Source of the DNA: Sphingomonadales bacterium
GTDB taxonomy: Bacteria; Bacteroidota; Bacteroidia; Flavobacteriales_D; Crocinitomicaceae
NCBI GenBank assembly: GCA_016872115.1
Contig: VHBC01000001.1
Location: forward strand, 124,001 to 188,000
DNA: 64,000 bases
Direction: 5' to 3'
The notes beneath the pieces are model-generated. The model had not been told where the DNA came from and made no database searches. It saw only the letters and a list, made by a program, of their open reading frames with translations. Below, one piece after another: positions 42,579-53,719 of this stretch. Made by a program: the position numbers and the translations under genes. The first letter of the stretch is position 1; each line of letters starts with the position of its first letter.

Positions 42579-43859
42579 TTAAATTAATTGCTTTACAAAA
42601 TTAGGTAGCGCAAAAGTTGAGAAGTGGATGTCTTCGTTGTAGTAACGAAGTCCTTTCTCTGCAACAAAAGCTTTGATAGTTTCGGTGTTATTTATTTTGC
42701 GCGGATCCGCTGCGCCTTTGAGACCGTATTGGAAACTCCACATACCGGTAGGGTAAGTAGGAACAAAGAATAAGCCCACAGGAGCGTTGTTTGAGCCGAA
42801 TATACCTTGCAAGGTCTGATTAAGTTCAGCGAAAGCTTTTTCATTAAATTTCGGAGACTCTCCTTGGGCCACCAAAATGCCGTCGGCCTTAAGGGTTCGG
42901 TAACAATTTTGATAGAAGTCTACGCTAAACAAGCCTTCTGCAGGACCTACTGGGTCAGAGCCGTCTACGATTAAAAGATCGTAAACTGCATCAGGTGCAT
43001 TTTTAACAAACGCAATGCCATCGTCGACAATAAGTTCTAAACGCGGGTCGTTAAAAGCTGCGGCAATTTGTGGAAGGTGCTCTTTACAAGCCTTGATGAC
43101 TTCGCCGTCGATTTCGACCATCGTTACTTTCTCGATGTTGCTGTGACGCAAAACCTCACGGACTGTTCCGCCGTCGCCACCACCAATAACCAATACATTT
43201 TTAGCATTTTGGAGCGTGAAAAGACTCGGATGGGCAATCATTTCGTGGTAGTGAAACTCGTCCTTGATAGTGGTCATGACCATATCATCTAAGGCGAGCA
43301 TTTTACCGTATTTGGTAGATTCAAGAATGCGCACACGCTGAAACGGAGATTGCACATCAAAAAAGACATCGCCTGTGAAGCGCAAAGAGAGCGCTTGATC
43401 TTCGTCTTTGTCAGTGAACCAAACGTTTCGGGTGTAGAAATCAGGATTGCGCCATTCGGCTGCTTTTTCGCGAGCGGTAGTGATGTCAAAGTCGTTGCGC
43501 GTCAATAAATTGACAGAACCACGCTTCATTTCGATAGCAGAATAAGATTTGGCACCAAAGCACTCTTTAAGGTGATCAAAGGCAATCCAAGCGTTCATGT
43601 CACCACATGTAAAAACATCGACAGCAGCATAACCGTATTCTGGCCAAGTATGAATAGCGAGGTGGCTTTCTTGGATCACAACTACACCTGATACACCGTA
43701 AGGAGAAAAATGGTGAAAGGTAGAGTTGATTACAGTGGCTTCTGCCTTACGTGCAGCGCCAACCATATCGCGTTCAATCGCCGCGACATCATTCATAACA
43801 TGCGGATCACAATTCATAAACTCCACCAAAATGTGGTTTCCAAGTGCTGTGTTGCTCAT
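42579..43859 (-). CDS. speE: Fused S-adenosylmethionine decarboxylase / aminopropyltransferase (SpeD-SpeE)
   Basis: One 426-residue chain combining two polyamine enzymes. Residues 1-120 are a class 1B AdoMet decarboxylase with the self-cleavage site [11 protein letters not shown]; cleavage at Glu64-Ser65 would make the pyruvoyl group, so the chain may be cut in two. Residues ~140-426 are an aminopropyltransferase with [14 protein letters not shown] (about 226-239), MVEIDGEVI and [14 protein letters not shown] (Asp299, Asp302). The product is a polyamine such as spermidine. Such fusions are known in bacteria. A SlyD-like gene follows in the operon. Confidence 0.9.
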   Translation of the reverse strand: MSNTALGNHILVEFMNCDPHVMNDVAAIERDMVGAARKAEATVINSTFHHFSPYGVSGVVVIQESHLAIHTWPEYGYAAVDVFTCGDMNAWIAFDHLKECFGAKSYSAIEMKRGSVNLLTRNDFDITTAREKAAEWRNPDFYTRNVWFTDKDEDQALSLRFTGDVFFDVQSPFQRVRILESTKYGKMLALDDMVMTTIKDEFHYHEMIAHPSLFTLQNAKNVLVIGGGDGGTVREVLRHSNIEKVTMVEIDGEVIKACKEHLPQIAAAFNDPRLELIVDDGIAFVKNAPDAVYDLLIVDGSDPVGPAEGLFSVDFYQNCYRTLKADGILVAQGESPKFNEKAFAELNQTLQGIFGSNNAPVGLFFVPTYPTGMWSFQYGLKGAADPRKINNTETIKAFVAEKGLRYYNEDIHFSTFALPNFVKQLI

Positions 43860-43935
43860 TTTTCTGTTTAAAATTTAAAAATTGACCGCAAAGGTACGGA
43901 ATTTCAAAGGATTGATGTGTAATGTATGTTAAATT

Positions 43936-46050
43936 TCAGTCCGATAAATAGCGCAACTTATCCAAACTCACCTTTATGCGGGCCTGACCAAAAATTACAC
44001 TAAGCTGCTTGCCTTTGATTTCTTCTACCAATCCGATGCGGTTGGTCTGGATCAATTGTACCTTACTGCCAATTTTGATTTTTTCTTGTTCGTATTTTTC
44101 TGCGCGCTGCACCTCTTTTTTGGTTGGTTTTTGAGTAGGTGAGGTGAGAGGTGCCTTTTTCTTGATCGTTTGTTTTGATTTTTCGAGGCGCAGGTACTGC
44201 GTTAGTTCTTGAAATAAGGCCGTATTCACGTCTTTTTTTCGGGAAGTGGCATTGAAACGCTCGATGAATGCCAGCATTTTTTTTCCTGCTTGCAACTGCC
44301 TTTGGCTTGTTTCTTGAACCTGCGCAACCTGGCTCTGCTTATGTTGCAATTTTTGTATTTCTTGTTCGTGCAACGAAGTGGATCGCTCTGCGGCTTTGGC
44401 CGCTTCTTCGAGACGTTTGTTTTGCGCCAAAAGCGTGTTGCGCTCTTTTTGCAAGCCACTCAAAAGCTTGTCCAAACGCACTTTTTGCTGATTAAGGCGC
44501 TGTTTGGCCTCTTCGATGAGCTGCTTGGATATCCCATTGAGCTGTGCAACTTCAAATGTAAACGAACTTCCTGGCTGGCCCAGCGCAAACCGATAAAGCG
44601 GGGAGAGGTCTTTTTCGTTGAATAGCATACAACCATTGCGTGCTTGCGGCAGTTCATCTGCTTTCAATTTGATATTGCTGTAATGAGTCGTGATGACAGC
44701 AAAAGACTTGAGCGCATACATTTGCTCAAAGAAAACTTCTGCCAAAGCGGCACCAAGTTCGGGGTCAGAGCCCGTTCCAAATTCATCTAGCAACAGTAAA
44801 GTTTGGCCATTGGCGCGCCCCAAAAAGTACTTCATTCTTTGCAAGCGATAAGAATAAGTACTTAGCTCATTTTCAATAGATTGGTTATCACCAATATCAG
44901 AATAAATTTGCTTAAAAAAGCACATCTGGCTATCGGGTGCTACCGGAACCAACAAACCGGCCTGCAGCATCAATTGTAGCAAGCCAACCGTTTTAAGCGT
45001 AATGCTTTTGCCGCCTGCATTTGGCCCAGAGATAACTAACATCCTGGCTTGTTGTTGCAAGCTAATTTCTTGCGCAAAAGTAGGCTTGCTGGCTAATTGA
45101 TTTGCGCGACGCAAGAGCGGGTGATAAGCGGCTTTGAGCTGCATTGCGGGGTGCTGACCGATAGCAGGCAAAACCGCTTCCATTTCGAGCGCTAGTTTAC
45201 ATTTGGCATTCAAAAAATCAATGCGTGTGAGCAATATCTGATAAGCTTCTATTAAGGGTTTATATTGCACCATAAGCCCAGTGAGCGCCTGCAGAATGCG
45301 GTGGATTTCCTTGCGTTCGTCGTCAAATAAAAACTCGAGTTCGTTGTTGAGCGGCACATTTACCAAAGGTTCAATAAAAGTAAGGCTTCCGGTTTTGCTC
45401 GAGCCGTGGATATTACCTGGAACTTTGCGCTTAAAAGTGGACAACACCGTGAGTACGCGGCGTTCATTTACAAATGTTTCGAGCGTTTCAGCCAATACTT
45501 TGTCTTTGTTATAGCGACGTAGTTCTTTATCGAAGTTTTTATTGATTTGGTTGCGCAGAACACGAATACGCGCACGAATTTCAGCTAATTCAGCAGAAGC
45601 ATCGTCTTTTATTTGTCCGTTGCGGTCAAAAACTTGATCAATTTCGTTGGTGATTTCCTTCGTATAATAAACATCACCGATCAGTTCATTGAGCAGTGGG
45701 TATTTAAACAAACTATTTTCAAAGAAAAGGACTATGGAATTTACCAGCTCCGATGCTTGGTAAATTCTTCTGAATCCTTCCAAGGAAATAACCGCTTTTA
45801 GAATACCAAGTAATTTAATTTCCTGAAGCAGTTCTTCAAATTCAAGTAGTGGAAATTTTTCGCCGTGAACACGGACTTGTCGGAGTTCATCTAGACGCTT
45901 GAGTTCTTGGCGCAGCATTTGAAACTGACTTCGCGGCTGTAAGGTCTGAACTTGTTTTAGTGCAGTTGGACCAATACAGAATTTTTCGAGCCATAATTTA
46001 ATCGCTGCAAATTCGAGGTCGTGGAGGGTCTGTTGGTCAGTACTAAACAC
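43936..46050 (-). CDS. MutS2-like protein lacking the Smr domain
   Basis: A 704-residue MutS-family ATPase of the MutS2 type. It has the MutS lever/clamp region (about 150-320), Walker A GPNAGGKSITLKTVG (about 345), Walker B LLLDEFGTGSDPELGAAL, a coiled coil at about 510-620, and a C-terminal KOW-like strand segment (KIGSKVQLIQTNRIGLVEEIKG). Full MutS2 has a C-terminal Smr nuclease domain (about 780 residues in all); none is seen here. MutS2 proteins act on ribosome collisions or recombination rather than mismatch repair. It starts with GTG four bases after a TATCTTTG element. Confidence 0.88.
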   Translation of the reverse strand: MFSTDQQTLHDLEFAAIKLWLEKFCIGPTALKQVQTLQPRSQFQMLRQELKRLDELRQVRVHGEKFPLLEFEELLQEIKLLGILKAVISLEGFRRIYQASELVNSIVLFFENSLFKYPLLNELIGDVYYTKEITNEIDQVFDRNGQIKDDASAELAEIRARIRVLRNQINKNFDKELRRYNKDKVLAETLETFVNERRVLTVLSTFKRKVPGNIHGSSKTGSLTFIEPLVNVPLNNELEFLFDDERKEIHRILQALTGLMVQYKPLIEAYQILLTRIDFLNAKCKLALEMEAVLPAIGQHPAMQLKAAYHPLLRRANQLASKPTFAQEISLQQQARMLVISGPNAGGKSITLKTVGLLQLMLQAGLLVPVAPDSQMCFFKQIYSDIGDNQSIENELSTYSYRLQRMKYFLGRANGQTLLLLDEFGTGSDPELGAALAEVFFEQMYALKSFAVITTHYSNIKLKADELPQARNGCMLFNEKDLSPLYRFALGQPGSSFTFEVAQLNGISKQLIEEAKQRLNQQKVRLDKLLSGLQKERNTLLAQNKRLEEAAKAAERSTSLHEQEIQKLQHKQSQVAQVQETSQRQLQAGKKMLAFIERFNATSRKKDVNTALFQELTQYLRLEKSKQTIKKKAPLTSPTQKPTKKEVQRAEKYEQEKIKIGSKVQLIQTNRIGLVEEIKGKQLSVIFGQARIKVSLDKLRYLSD

Positions 46051-46054
46051 AATG

Positions 46055-46062
46055 CAAAGATA
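46055..46062 (-). promoter_or_regulatory. -7 promoter element of mutS2
   Basis: TATCTTTG on the minus strand, four bases before the GTG start at 46050; consistent with a leaderless transcript. Confidence 0.4.
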
Positions 46063-46157
46063 GATAACGTTTCAGATATGCTTTTGTTTGTTTTGTCATA
46101 TAATTAATATTATGTTAAATAGAATTATTATTAAATTAGTTTCCTAAACAAAGACCC

Positions 46158-46751
46158 ATGGCGATCTACTCTTTTAACGGTTTTATTCCTGTGATCAAAC
46201 CATCAAGTTTTGTTCACCCACAAGCGAATGTCACTGGCAATGTCATTATTGGCGAGAACGTATACATCGGCCCAGGTGCCGTATTGCGTGGCGACTGGGG
46301 TCAAATCATTATTGAAGATGGCTGCAATGTGCAAGAAAATTGTGTCATACATATGTTTCCAGGAACAACGGCACACTTGAAGGCCAGCGCACACGTCGGT
46401 CACGGTGCTGTTATTCATGGCGGTGTGTTAGAAGAAAATTGTCTTATTGGCATGAACGCTGTTATCATGGATGATGTCATTGTTGGCAAGGAATCAATTA
46501 TAGGAGCCCTTTCTTTTATTCCCGCTCAAATGCAAATACCACCGCGCAGCCTCGTTGTTGGGAATCCTGCGAAAATCATCAAGAAGGTTTCCGATGAAAT
46601 GATTGCCTGGAAAACCGATGGAACGGCCTTGTATCAACAATTACCTTTAGATTGTCATTCAAGTCTTATTCCTTGCGAACCTTTGACCGAGATAGAAACT
46701 GATAGACCAATACAACAAAAGACCTATTTTAAGTGGCAAAAAAGGAAATAA
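46158..46751 (+). CDS. Gamma carbonic anhydrase-like hexapeptide-repeat protein (PaaY/CaiE type)
   Basis: 197 residues with a left-handed beta-helix made of hexapeptide repeats: VTGNVIIGENVYIGPGAVLRGDWG, then IHMFPGTTAHLKASAHVGHGAVIHG with histidines placed like the metal ligands of gamma carbonic anhydrases. The C-terminal helix after VVGNPAKIIKKVSDE is typical of PaaY/CaiE. Reaction not certain: acyltransferase, thioesterase or carbonic anhydrase. It stands before pyrG. Confidence 0.85.
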   Translation: MAIYSFNGFIPVIKPSSFVHPQANVTGNVIIGENVYIGPGAVLRGDWGQIIIEDGCNVQENCVIHMFPGTTAHLKASAHVGHGAVIHGGVLEENCLIGMNAVIMDDVIVGKESIIGALSFIPAQMQIPPRSLVVGNPAKIIKKVSDEMIAWKTDGTALYQQLPLDCHSSLIPCEPLTEIETDRPIQQKTYFKWQKRK

Positions 46752-48401
<1,650 letters not shown>

Positions 48402-48403
48402 TT

Positions 48404-50221
48404 ATGGATCGCAATTCCACCATCGGCCTGGTTTTGATTGGCCTGATTATCACCGTTTTTTCCGTGATGAACCAACCTTCTCAGGAAGAAATCAAAGCTG
48501 CACAAAAAAAAGAAGCCAAGGCTACTAGTAAAAAATCGGAAAAGAAAAAAAATGCAGTTCAGCCAGTCACTTCAAATACTTCGGTAGCGATATCTAAAAT
48601 TGCAGCAAAAGAAAGTATCTCGATAATTGAGAACGATGAACTACTCATTGAACTCAACAACAAAGGTGGTATGGTCGCAGGGGTTTACCTCAAAAACTAC
48701 CGCAACTACAAAGATTTTGCCGCCAACAAAGAAAACGCACTTTGCCTTTTTGAAAACGGAGATGCCCACAATCAGCTGGTCTTAAGTACGGCAAAAGGGA
48801 AGATCTACACTAAGAATCACTTTTTTGAATTGGTAAAAAGCACAAAAACCAGCGCAATTTATGAAGCGCAATTTGCAGAAGGCACCATTCGTCAGACCTA
48901 CAAGTTGAAAAAAGGCCATGATTTGTCTTATAAAATTGAAGTTCTTGATAACAAAGGTTTTATACTCGACAACACCGTACTCAACTGGGCTGCCGATTTC
49001 AAAAGAACTGAGCGTTTATTTTCAGAACAACGCCGCGTTTCTACCATTTGCTTTGAACAAACACAAAGCGGTCTAGACTACCTATCAGAAACCGCCAGTG
49101 AATCTGGTGTCGCTGAAGAAGACATCAAATGGGTGGCTTTTAAACAAAGTTATTTCTCGGCTATCCTCCACCCTACCAATTCTTTCCCAAAAAAAGGAAC
49201 CAAATTCTTTATTCAAAACTTCATGGAAGGACACCCACAAGCCTGGACGCACCTAAAAGGCTACCATGCAACCATGGCCCTAGATTTTCAAAACAATTCA
49301 GCATCATTTAATTGGTTTTTTGGCCCTAACGACTACGAGGTCCTCAAAAGCTTCAATAGCGGTTACGACGACATCCTCAATTTTGGTTGGGGCTTGTTCC
49401 GCTGGATCAATATTTATGCCGTCCAACCAATATTCAATTTATTAGTTGACAACGGTATTGCACTGGGCTGGGCCATTTTAATTTTGACGCTCATACTCAA
49501 AACCATTCTAATGCCGGTGCAGTGGAAAATGTTTGTTTCTTCTGTTAAAATGCGTATTCTGAAGCCTGAAATTGACGAACTCAACGCCAAATATCCGAAG
49601 CAAGATGACGCAATGAAAAAGCAAATGGAAATGATGACACTCTACCGAGAGTCGGGCGCCAGTCCGTTGGCTGGCTGTTTACCAATGCTCATACAAATGC
49701 CAATTTTATTAGCTGTATTCCGCTTTTTCCCGGCGGCCTTTGAACTTCGCCAAAAAGGCTTCCTTTGGGCAGAAGACCTGAGTTCTTATGACTCTATTCT
49801 CGATTTTGGTTTTCATTTACCAATTTATGGTGACCACATTTCCCTATTCACACTTTTGATGGCAGGCACTACCCTCGTCTACACCTACATGAATAGTGGC
49901 AACATGCAAACGCCACAACAGCCAGGAATGCCAGATATGCGCATCATTATGTATATTTTTCCTTTCATGATGATTTTCTTCTTCAATAACTATTCTGCAG
50001 GTCTTTCCTATTACTATTTCATTTCAACCCTCATGTCTATCCTCATGATGGTCTTGATTAAGCGTTTCTTTGTCAACGAAGACAAACTCAAAGTCAACAT
50101 GGCTGAAAGAAAAGCCAATAGTGCGGCCAATCCAAAAGCCAAGAAAAAATCGCGCTTCCAAGAAAAACTCGAAGAAATGCAACGTCAACAACAAGAAATG
50201 CTCAAAAACCGCAAAAAATAA
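48404..50221 (+). CDS. yidC: Membrane protein insertase YidC
   Basis: Inserts membrane proteins alone or with SecYEG. 605 residues with an N-terminal helix, a large periplasmic beta domain (about 80-330), and the five-helix insertase core from about 345 ([20 protein letters not shown], then [20 protein letters not shown]). The C-terminus is basic and Q-rich ([15 protein letters not shown]), consistent with ribosome contact. It lies between pyrG and a transaldolase gene. Confidence 0.98.
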   Translation: MDRNSTIGLVLIGLIITVFSVMNQPSQEEIKAAQKKEAKATSKKSEKKKNAVQPVTSNTSVAISKIAAKESISIIENDELLIELNNKGGMVAGVYLKNYRNYKDFAANKENALCLFENGDAHNQLVLSTAKGKIYTKNHFFELVKSTKTSAIYEAQFAEGTIRQTYKLKKGHDLSYKIEVLDNKGFILDNTVLNWAADFKRTERLFSEQRRVSTICFEQTQSGLDYLSETASESGVAEEDIKWVAFKQSYFSAILHPTNSFPKKGTKFFIQNFMEGHPQAWTHLKGYHATMALDFQNNSASFNWFFGPNDYEVLKSFNSGYDDILNFGWGLFRWINIYAVQPIFNLLVDNGIALGWAILILTLILKTILMPVQWKMFVSSVKMRILKPEIDELNAKYPKQDDAMKKQMEMMTLYRESGASPLAGCLPMLIQMPILLAVFRFFPAAFELRQKGFLWAEDLSSYDSILDFGFHLPIYGDHISLFTLLMAGTTLVYTYMNSGNMQTPQQPGMPDMRIIMYIFPFMMIFFFNNYSAGLSYYYFISTLMSILMMVLIKRFFVNEDKLKVNMAERKANSAANPKAKKKSRFQEKLEEMQRQQQEMLKNRKK

Positions 50222-50226
50222 AAACC

Positions 50227-50883
50227 ATGAAATTTTTTATTGACACCGCAAACCTTAAAGATATTGCCGAAGCCCACGACATGGGAATCCTAGATGGCGT
50301 TACCACAAATCCATCTTTAATGGCAAAAGAAGGGATCTCAGGAAAAGCCAATATTTTAAAACATTATGTGGATATTTGCAATATTGTAGACGGCCCCGTT
50401 AGCGCAGAGGTTATTGCTACTGATTTCGAAGGCATGGTCCGCGAGGGCGAAGAACTCGCCGCCTTACACAAAAATATCGTGGTCAAAATTCCAATGATCG
50501 CAGAAGGCCTCAAGGCCATTAAATATTTTTCGGGCAAAGGCATTCGCACCAATTGTACGCTCATCTTTTCTTCTGGCCAGGCTTTGGTCGCCGCAAAAGC
50601 AGGTGCAACCTATATCTCACCTTTTTTAGGGCGCCTAGACGATGTTTCTACTGATGGTTTGTCGTTGATCGAACAAATCCGCGTCATCTATGACAACTAT
50701 GCATTTGATACCGAAATTCTTGCCGCTTCGGTTCGTCACCCTATGCACATCATCAATTGCGCAACTATTGGAGCCGATGTCATGACTGGTCCGCTTTCTG
50801 CCATCAAAGCACTTGTAAAACATCCACTTACCGATATTGGCTTACAGCAATTTTTAGCAGACCACGCCAAAGCCAATCAATAA
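50227..50883 (+). CDS. Transaldolase, short type (TalC/FSA-like)
   Basis: Class I aldolase of 218 residues, matching the small transaldolase/fructose-6-phosphate aldolase family. Visible: [26 protein letters not shown] (about residues 24-36), the Schiff-base lysine in VVKIPM (about 86), and [20 protein letters not shown]. Transaldolase or F6P aldolase activity cannot be decided by eye. It follows yidC by 5 bases and precedes the DUF4268 gene by 6. Confidence 0.93.
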   Translation: MKFFIDTANLKDIAEAHDMGILDGVTTNPSLMAKEGISGKANILKHYVDICNIVDGPVSAEVIATDFEGMVREGEELAALHKNIVVKIPMIAEGLKAIKYFSGKGIRTNCTLIFSSGQALVAAKAGATYISPFLGRLDDVSTDGLSLIEQIRVIYDNYAFDTEILAASVRHPMHIINCATIGADVMTGPLSAIKALVKHPLTDIGLQQFLADHAKANQ

Positions 50884-50889
50884 GTCAAA

Positions 50890-51354
50890 ATGCTGTCCAA
50901 AGAAGAACGAAAAGCTTGGAACGAAGCTTTTTGGCTTGGTTTTAAAAACTACATGCGTGCTTGCATGTCTTCTTCCGGCCGGCGCATCAATTGGATCAAT
51001 TACCCAACACAAGTCAAAAATACTTACTTGCGTATGGTTTGTGACGGCAAACAAATTTTGCTTTGTTACGATATCCAATTCAAGGACGCTGGTATTCAAG
51101 CCATTTTTTGGGAACAACTGACCGAGTTAAAGGTGGTGCTAGAAAGCAATATATCTGTTTCAACACATTGGCAAGCACAAACAACCAATAATGAAGGGCA
51201 GACAATTGGAAGAATTTATTGGCAGCTCGAAAACGCCAATTTCTACGACAAAAACGACTGGCCAGTGATTTATGCTTTTTTCAAGAAACATTTAAGAGAG
51301 TTTGACGTCTTTTATCAAGAGTTCAATGAAATCCTGATCACATTGGTCGACTAA
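50890..51354 (+). CDS. DUF4268 domain protein
   Basis: 154 residues that fit the DUF4268 family: RRINWINYPTQVKNTYLRM and LLCYDIQFKDAGIQAIFWEQ, with a final E-F-N-E-I-L-I-x-L-V. DUF4268 is often seen at the C-terminus of endonuclease-like proteins, but no nuclease domain is present here. Cytoplasmic, function unknown. It follows the transaldolase gene closely. Confidence 0.85.
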   Translation: MLSKEERKAWNEAFWLGFKNYMRACMSSSGRRINWINYPTQVKNTYLRMVCDGKQILLCYDIQFKDAGIQAIFWEQLTELKVVLESNISVSTHWQAQTTNNEGQTIGRIYWQLENANFYDKNDWPVIYAFFKKHLREFDVFYQEFNEILITLVD

Positions 51355-51376
51355 ACAGAATGACTATCTTTATATT

Positions 51377-52174
51377 ATGAAATTTTACTTTCCGCTCTTA
51401 GTGGCGTTTTTCGTTTCACAGCTCCAAGCGCAAACGACGCTTTTGCAAACAGATTTTCAGACCGGAATTCCGAGTAACTATACCCTACTCAATTTAGATA
51501 ACCAAGCGCCTGATCCACTCGTTTTTGAATTTGCAAGCGGCTGGATCACCGCACCCGATCCAGAAAACACCTCTGATACAGTGGCAGCCGTAAGTTCTTA
51601 TTTTGAAACTGCCGATACAGCCAATCGCTGGCTCATCACACCCGCATTACAAATGGGCGGTTTCGGTAATTTTATTTCTTGGCAAGCCAAATCCCATGAT
51701 CCTTCCTTCCCCGACGACTACCTAGTTTTGGTCTCTCATACCACCAACGACCCAAGTGCTTTTACAGACACAATAGGTTCAGTACAAGAAGAAAATTTTG
51801 AATGGACTTTTCGCGAAGCAAACCTCTCTGATAAAGGCTATAACGATTCTACAATTTACATTGCTTTTGTACTAAGAACTGTTGATGGCTTCAAATTATA
51901 TATTGACGACATCGAAGTACGTAAAGACGACCCAGTAGGCCTTTTGGAAACTCCCTTTTTTGAAATGGTAGTCTATCCAAATCCGAGTACAGACCTCATT
52001 TCCACCCAAAATATCCAAAACATTTCGAAAATAGAAATTCTTGATCTAAACGGTAAAGTTTTGCTTTATTCGTATCAATCGAGCATTTCAGTCGCCGAAC
52101 TTCTTTCAGGATCATATCTGTTGCGCTGTACCACTCCTAACGGCATTTACACCAAGCCAATTCTCAAGCTGTAA
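51377..52174 (+). CDS. Secreted T9SS protein with jelly-roll (choice-of-anchor J-like) domain
   Basis: 265 residues: signal peptide ending SQLQAQ, then a beta-sandwich of the choice-of-anchor J type (about 25-185; LLQTDFQTGIPSNYTLLNLD and LYIDDIEVRKDD), and a type A T9SS sorting domain from about 195 (VVYPNPSTDLIST, GSYLLRCTTPNG). No catalytic residues seen; probably a surface-binding protein. The ATG is five bases after TATCTTTA, a near-consensus -7 element. Its TAA overlaps the next ATG by one base. Confidence 0.85.
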   Translation: MKFYFPLLVAFFVSQLQAQTTLLQTDFQTGIPSNYTLLNLDNQAPDPLVFEFASGWITAPDPENTSDTVAAVSSYFETADTANRWLITPALQMGGFGNFISWQAKSHDPSFPDDYLVLVSHTTNDPSAFTDTIGSVQEENFEWTFREANLSDKGYNDSTIYIAFVLRTVDGFKLYIDDIEVRKDDPVGLLETPFFEMVVYPNPSTDLISTQNIQNISKIEILDLNGKVLLYSYQSSISVAELLSGSYLLRCTTPNGIYTKPILKL

Positions 52175-52833
52175 TGAAGCAATTGCTACTTGAAGTTGAA
52201 AAACGCGTTCGCGAAAAATTCACCGATCAAGAAGGCAGCCACGATTGGTTTCACATCGATCGGGTGCGCAAAAACGCGCTGCTGTTGCAAAAATCCGAAG
52301 GCGGCGATGCCCAGCTAATCGAACTGGCTGCACTCCTACACGATTTCTCAGATCATAAGTACAACGGTGGTGATTTTCAGGCTGGCCAACAAGATGTGTA
52401 TGCACTATTATTGGAATTGCATGCGCCTGAAAAAATAGCCCATGCGGTTGCACAAATTGTTGGTGTCGTATCTTATAAAGGCGCACTAGTTCCCGATGAA
52501 AAAACGTCTTTAGAGGGCCAAATTGTCCGAGATGCAGACCGACTCGACGCAATAGGTGCTATTGGAATTGCGCGTGCTTTTGCCTACGGCGGTAGCCGCG
52601 GAAGGGCTTTGTATGATCCGGCAGTTTCTCCTACCTTACACAAAACGAAAGAAGCATACGCCCAAGACAAAGGTCACACCATCAATCACTTTTACGAAAA
52701 GCTATTGTTGCTCCAAGACCGCATGGAAACGCAAAGTGCAAAAGTACTGGCAGCCAACCGACACCAGTTTATGTTGGAATTTTTGAAACAATTCAAAAAT
52801 GATTGGGCCGCTGAAAATCCGGATATCGTCTAA
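52174..52833 (+). CDS. HD domain phosphohydrolase
   Basis: 219 residues of the HD superfamily. The metal ligands are seen as HDWFHIDRV (first His-Asp), LLHDFSDHKY (the HD motif, about residue 50) and DADRLDAIGAIGIARAF (final Asp). GGSRGRALYDPA is shared with bacterial HD hydrolases of the YfbR/YedJ type. The substrate, possibly a nucleotide, is unknown. It starts within the stop of the T9SS gene and overlaps the convergent GSCFA gene by 41 bases. Confidence 0.9.
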   Translation: MKQLLLEVEKRVREKFTDQEGSHDWFHIDRVRKNALLLQKSEGGDAQLIELAALLHDFSDHKYNGGDFQAGQQDVYALLLELHAPEKIAHAVAQIVGVVSYKGALVPDEKTSLEGQIVRDADRLDAIGAIGIARAFAYGGSRGRALYDPAVSPTLHKTKEAYAQDKGHTINHFYEKLLLLQDRMETQSAKVLAANRHQFMLEFLKQFKNDWAAENPDIV

Positions 52834-53719
52834 AAAAAGAGGCTTCTTCTTCGGCAAGCGTTTGAACCAGTTTTTTTGCTGCTGCGCTTTCGGGATATAA
52901 AATGCGATGAGCCCTGCGCTTTTGAAGCCCTTCCCATTCTTCAAGAACCTTCAACGCTTCAAGCGATAAAATCCTTTCTTGAAGGAGCTCCCAAACAGCT
53001 TGTGTAGCTTTTTGATTTGGATGTGCACCATCTTCTTTATAAAAAGCGTAATCGCGCAGTTCATCTAATACCAATTCATAGGCTTCCAAATAGGAACAAT
53101 TTGCAAATTGGCTCAAATCTTCGGCGAGCAAAAGCAATCTGGCTTTACTTCTGTTATTGGCGATCAAGCCATCTTTTAAATGCCTGACCGGACTCACCGT
53201 AAAAACAACTTGTAGCTTCGGATTAAAGGTCTGTAATTGCAACAATAGTGCTTGCCAATCGGCAAGGAGCACATCAAGCGCAGTCAATTCCTTATTGAAT
53301 TGAGCGCTGGATGCTTTATGACAATTTGCCACTATCTGATGGTCAGCTTTAAGCGTGAAAGCCCAACTACTTCCAAAAGTGATGAATAAATGACTACTGC
53401 TTTGTAGTGCAGTGCGCATTTGGTTATAAAGCGCTTCAAATTTCAAATGCAACTCCGCTTCAGACATCGCAAAAAATGTCCCGGATAAATCCCAAGACAA
53501 ATATACGTCGTTGCGGCGGTGCATGCGCAATGGTTGGTATTGGTCAGAAAGTGCCCAAAGAAGCAGTTTTGATAACGCCAACGGATGAAAAATAGTCCCG
53601 CCTGGATTCACTTCAGCTAAAAAACCATTTTCTTGAAGCTTTTTACCTATTTCATCGGAAAAGCAACTCCCTAATAAAAGTAACTTACTGTTGTGTGAAA
53701 TGCGTTGATCGGCACTCAT
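52793..53719 (-). CDS. GSCFA domain protein
   Basis: 308 residues with the family-naming motif GSCFSDEIGKKLQENGF (about residues 17-33), then PGGTIFHPLALSKLL and a C-terminal DGAHPNQKATQAVWE. GSCFA proteins have a likely SGNH-type hydrolase fold; the motif G-S-C-F may hold the nucleophile region. Function is not established. The ATG overlaps the recN stop as ATGA, so it is the last gene of the bamD-recN operon. Confidence 0.9.
   Translation of the reverse strand: MSADQRISHNSKLLLLGSCFSDEIGKKLQENGFLAEVNPGGTIFHPLALSKLLLWALSDQYQPLRMHRRNDVYLSWDLSGTFFAMSEAELHLKFEALYNQMRTALQSSSHLFITFGSSWAFTLKADHQIVANCHKASSAQFNKELTALDVLLADWQALLLQLQTFNPKLQVVFTVSPVRHLKDGLIANNRSKARLLLLAEDLSQFANCSYLEAYELVLDELRDYAFYKEDGAHPNQKATQAVWELLQERILSLEALKVLEEWEGLQKRRAHRILYPESAAAKKLVQTLAEEEASFFRRYPDFQRPNHF

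Noticed and set aside
46063-46157. AT-rich gap between mutS2 and the hexapeptide gene as a replication or phage site
   Set aside because: No repeats, DnaA boxes or integrase; it is only a short AT-rich promoter region.
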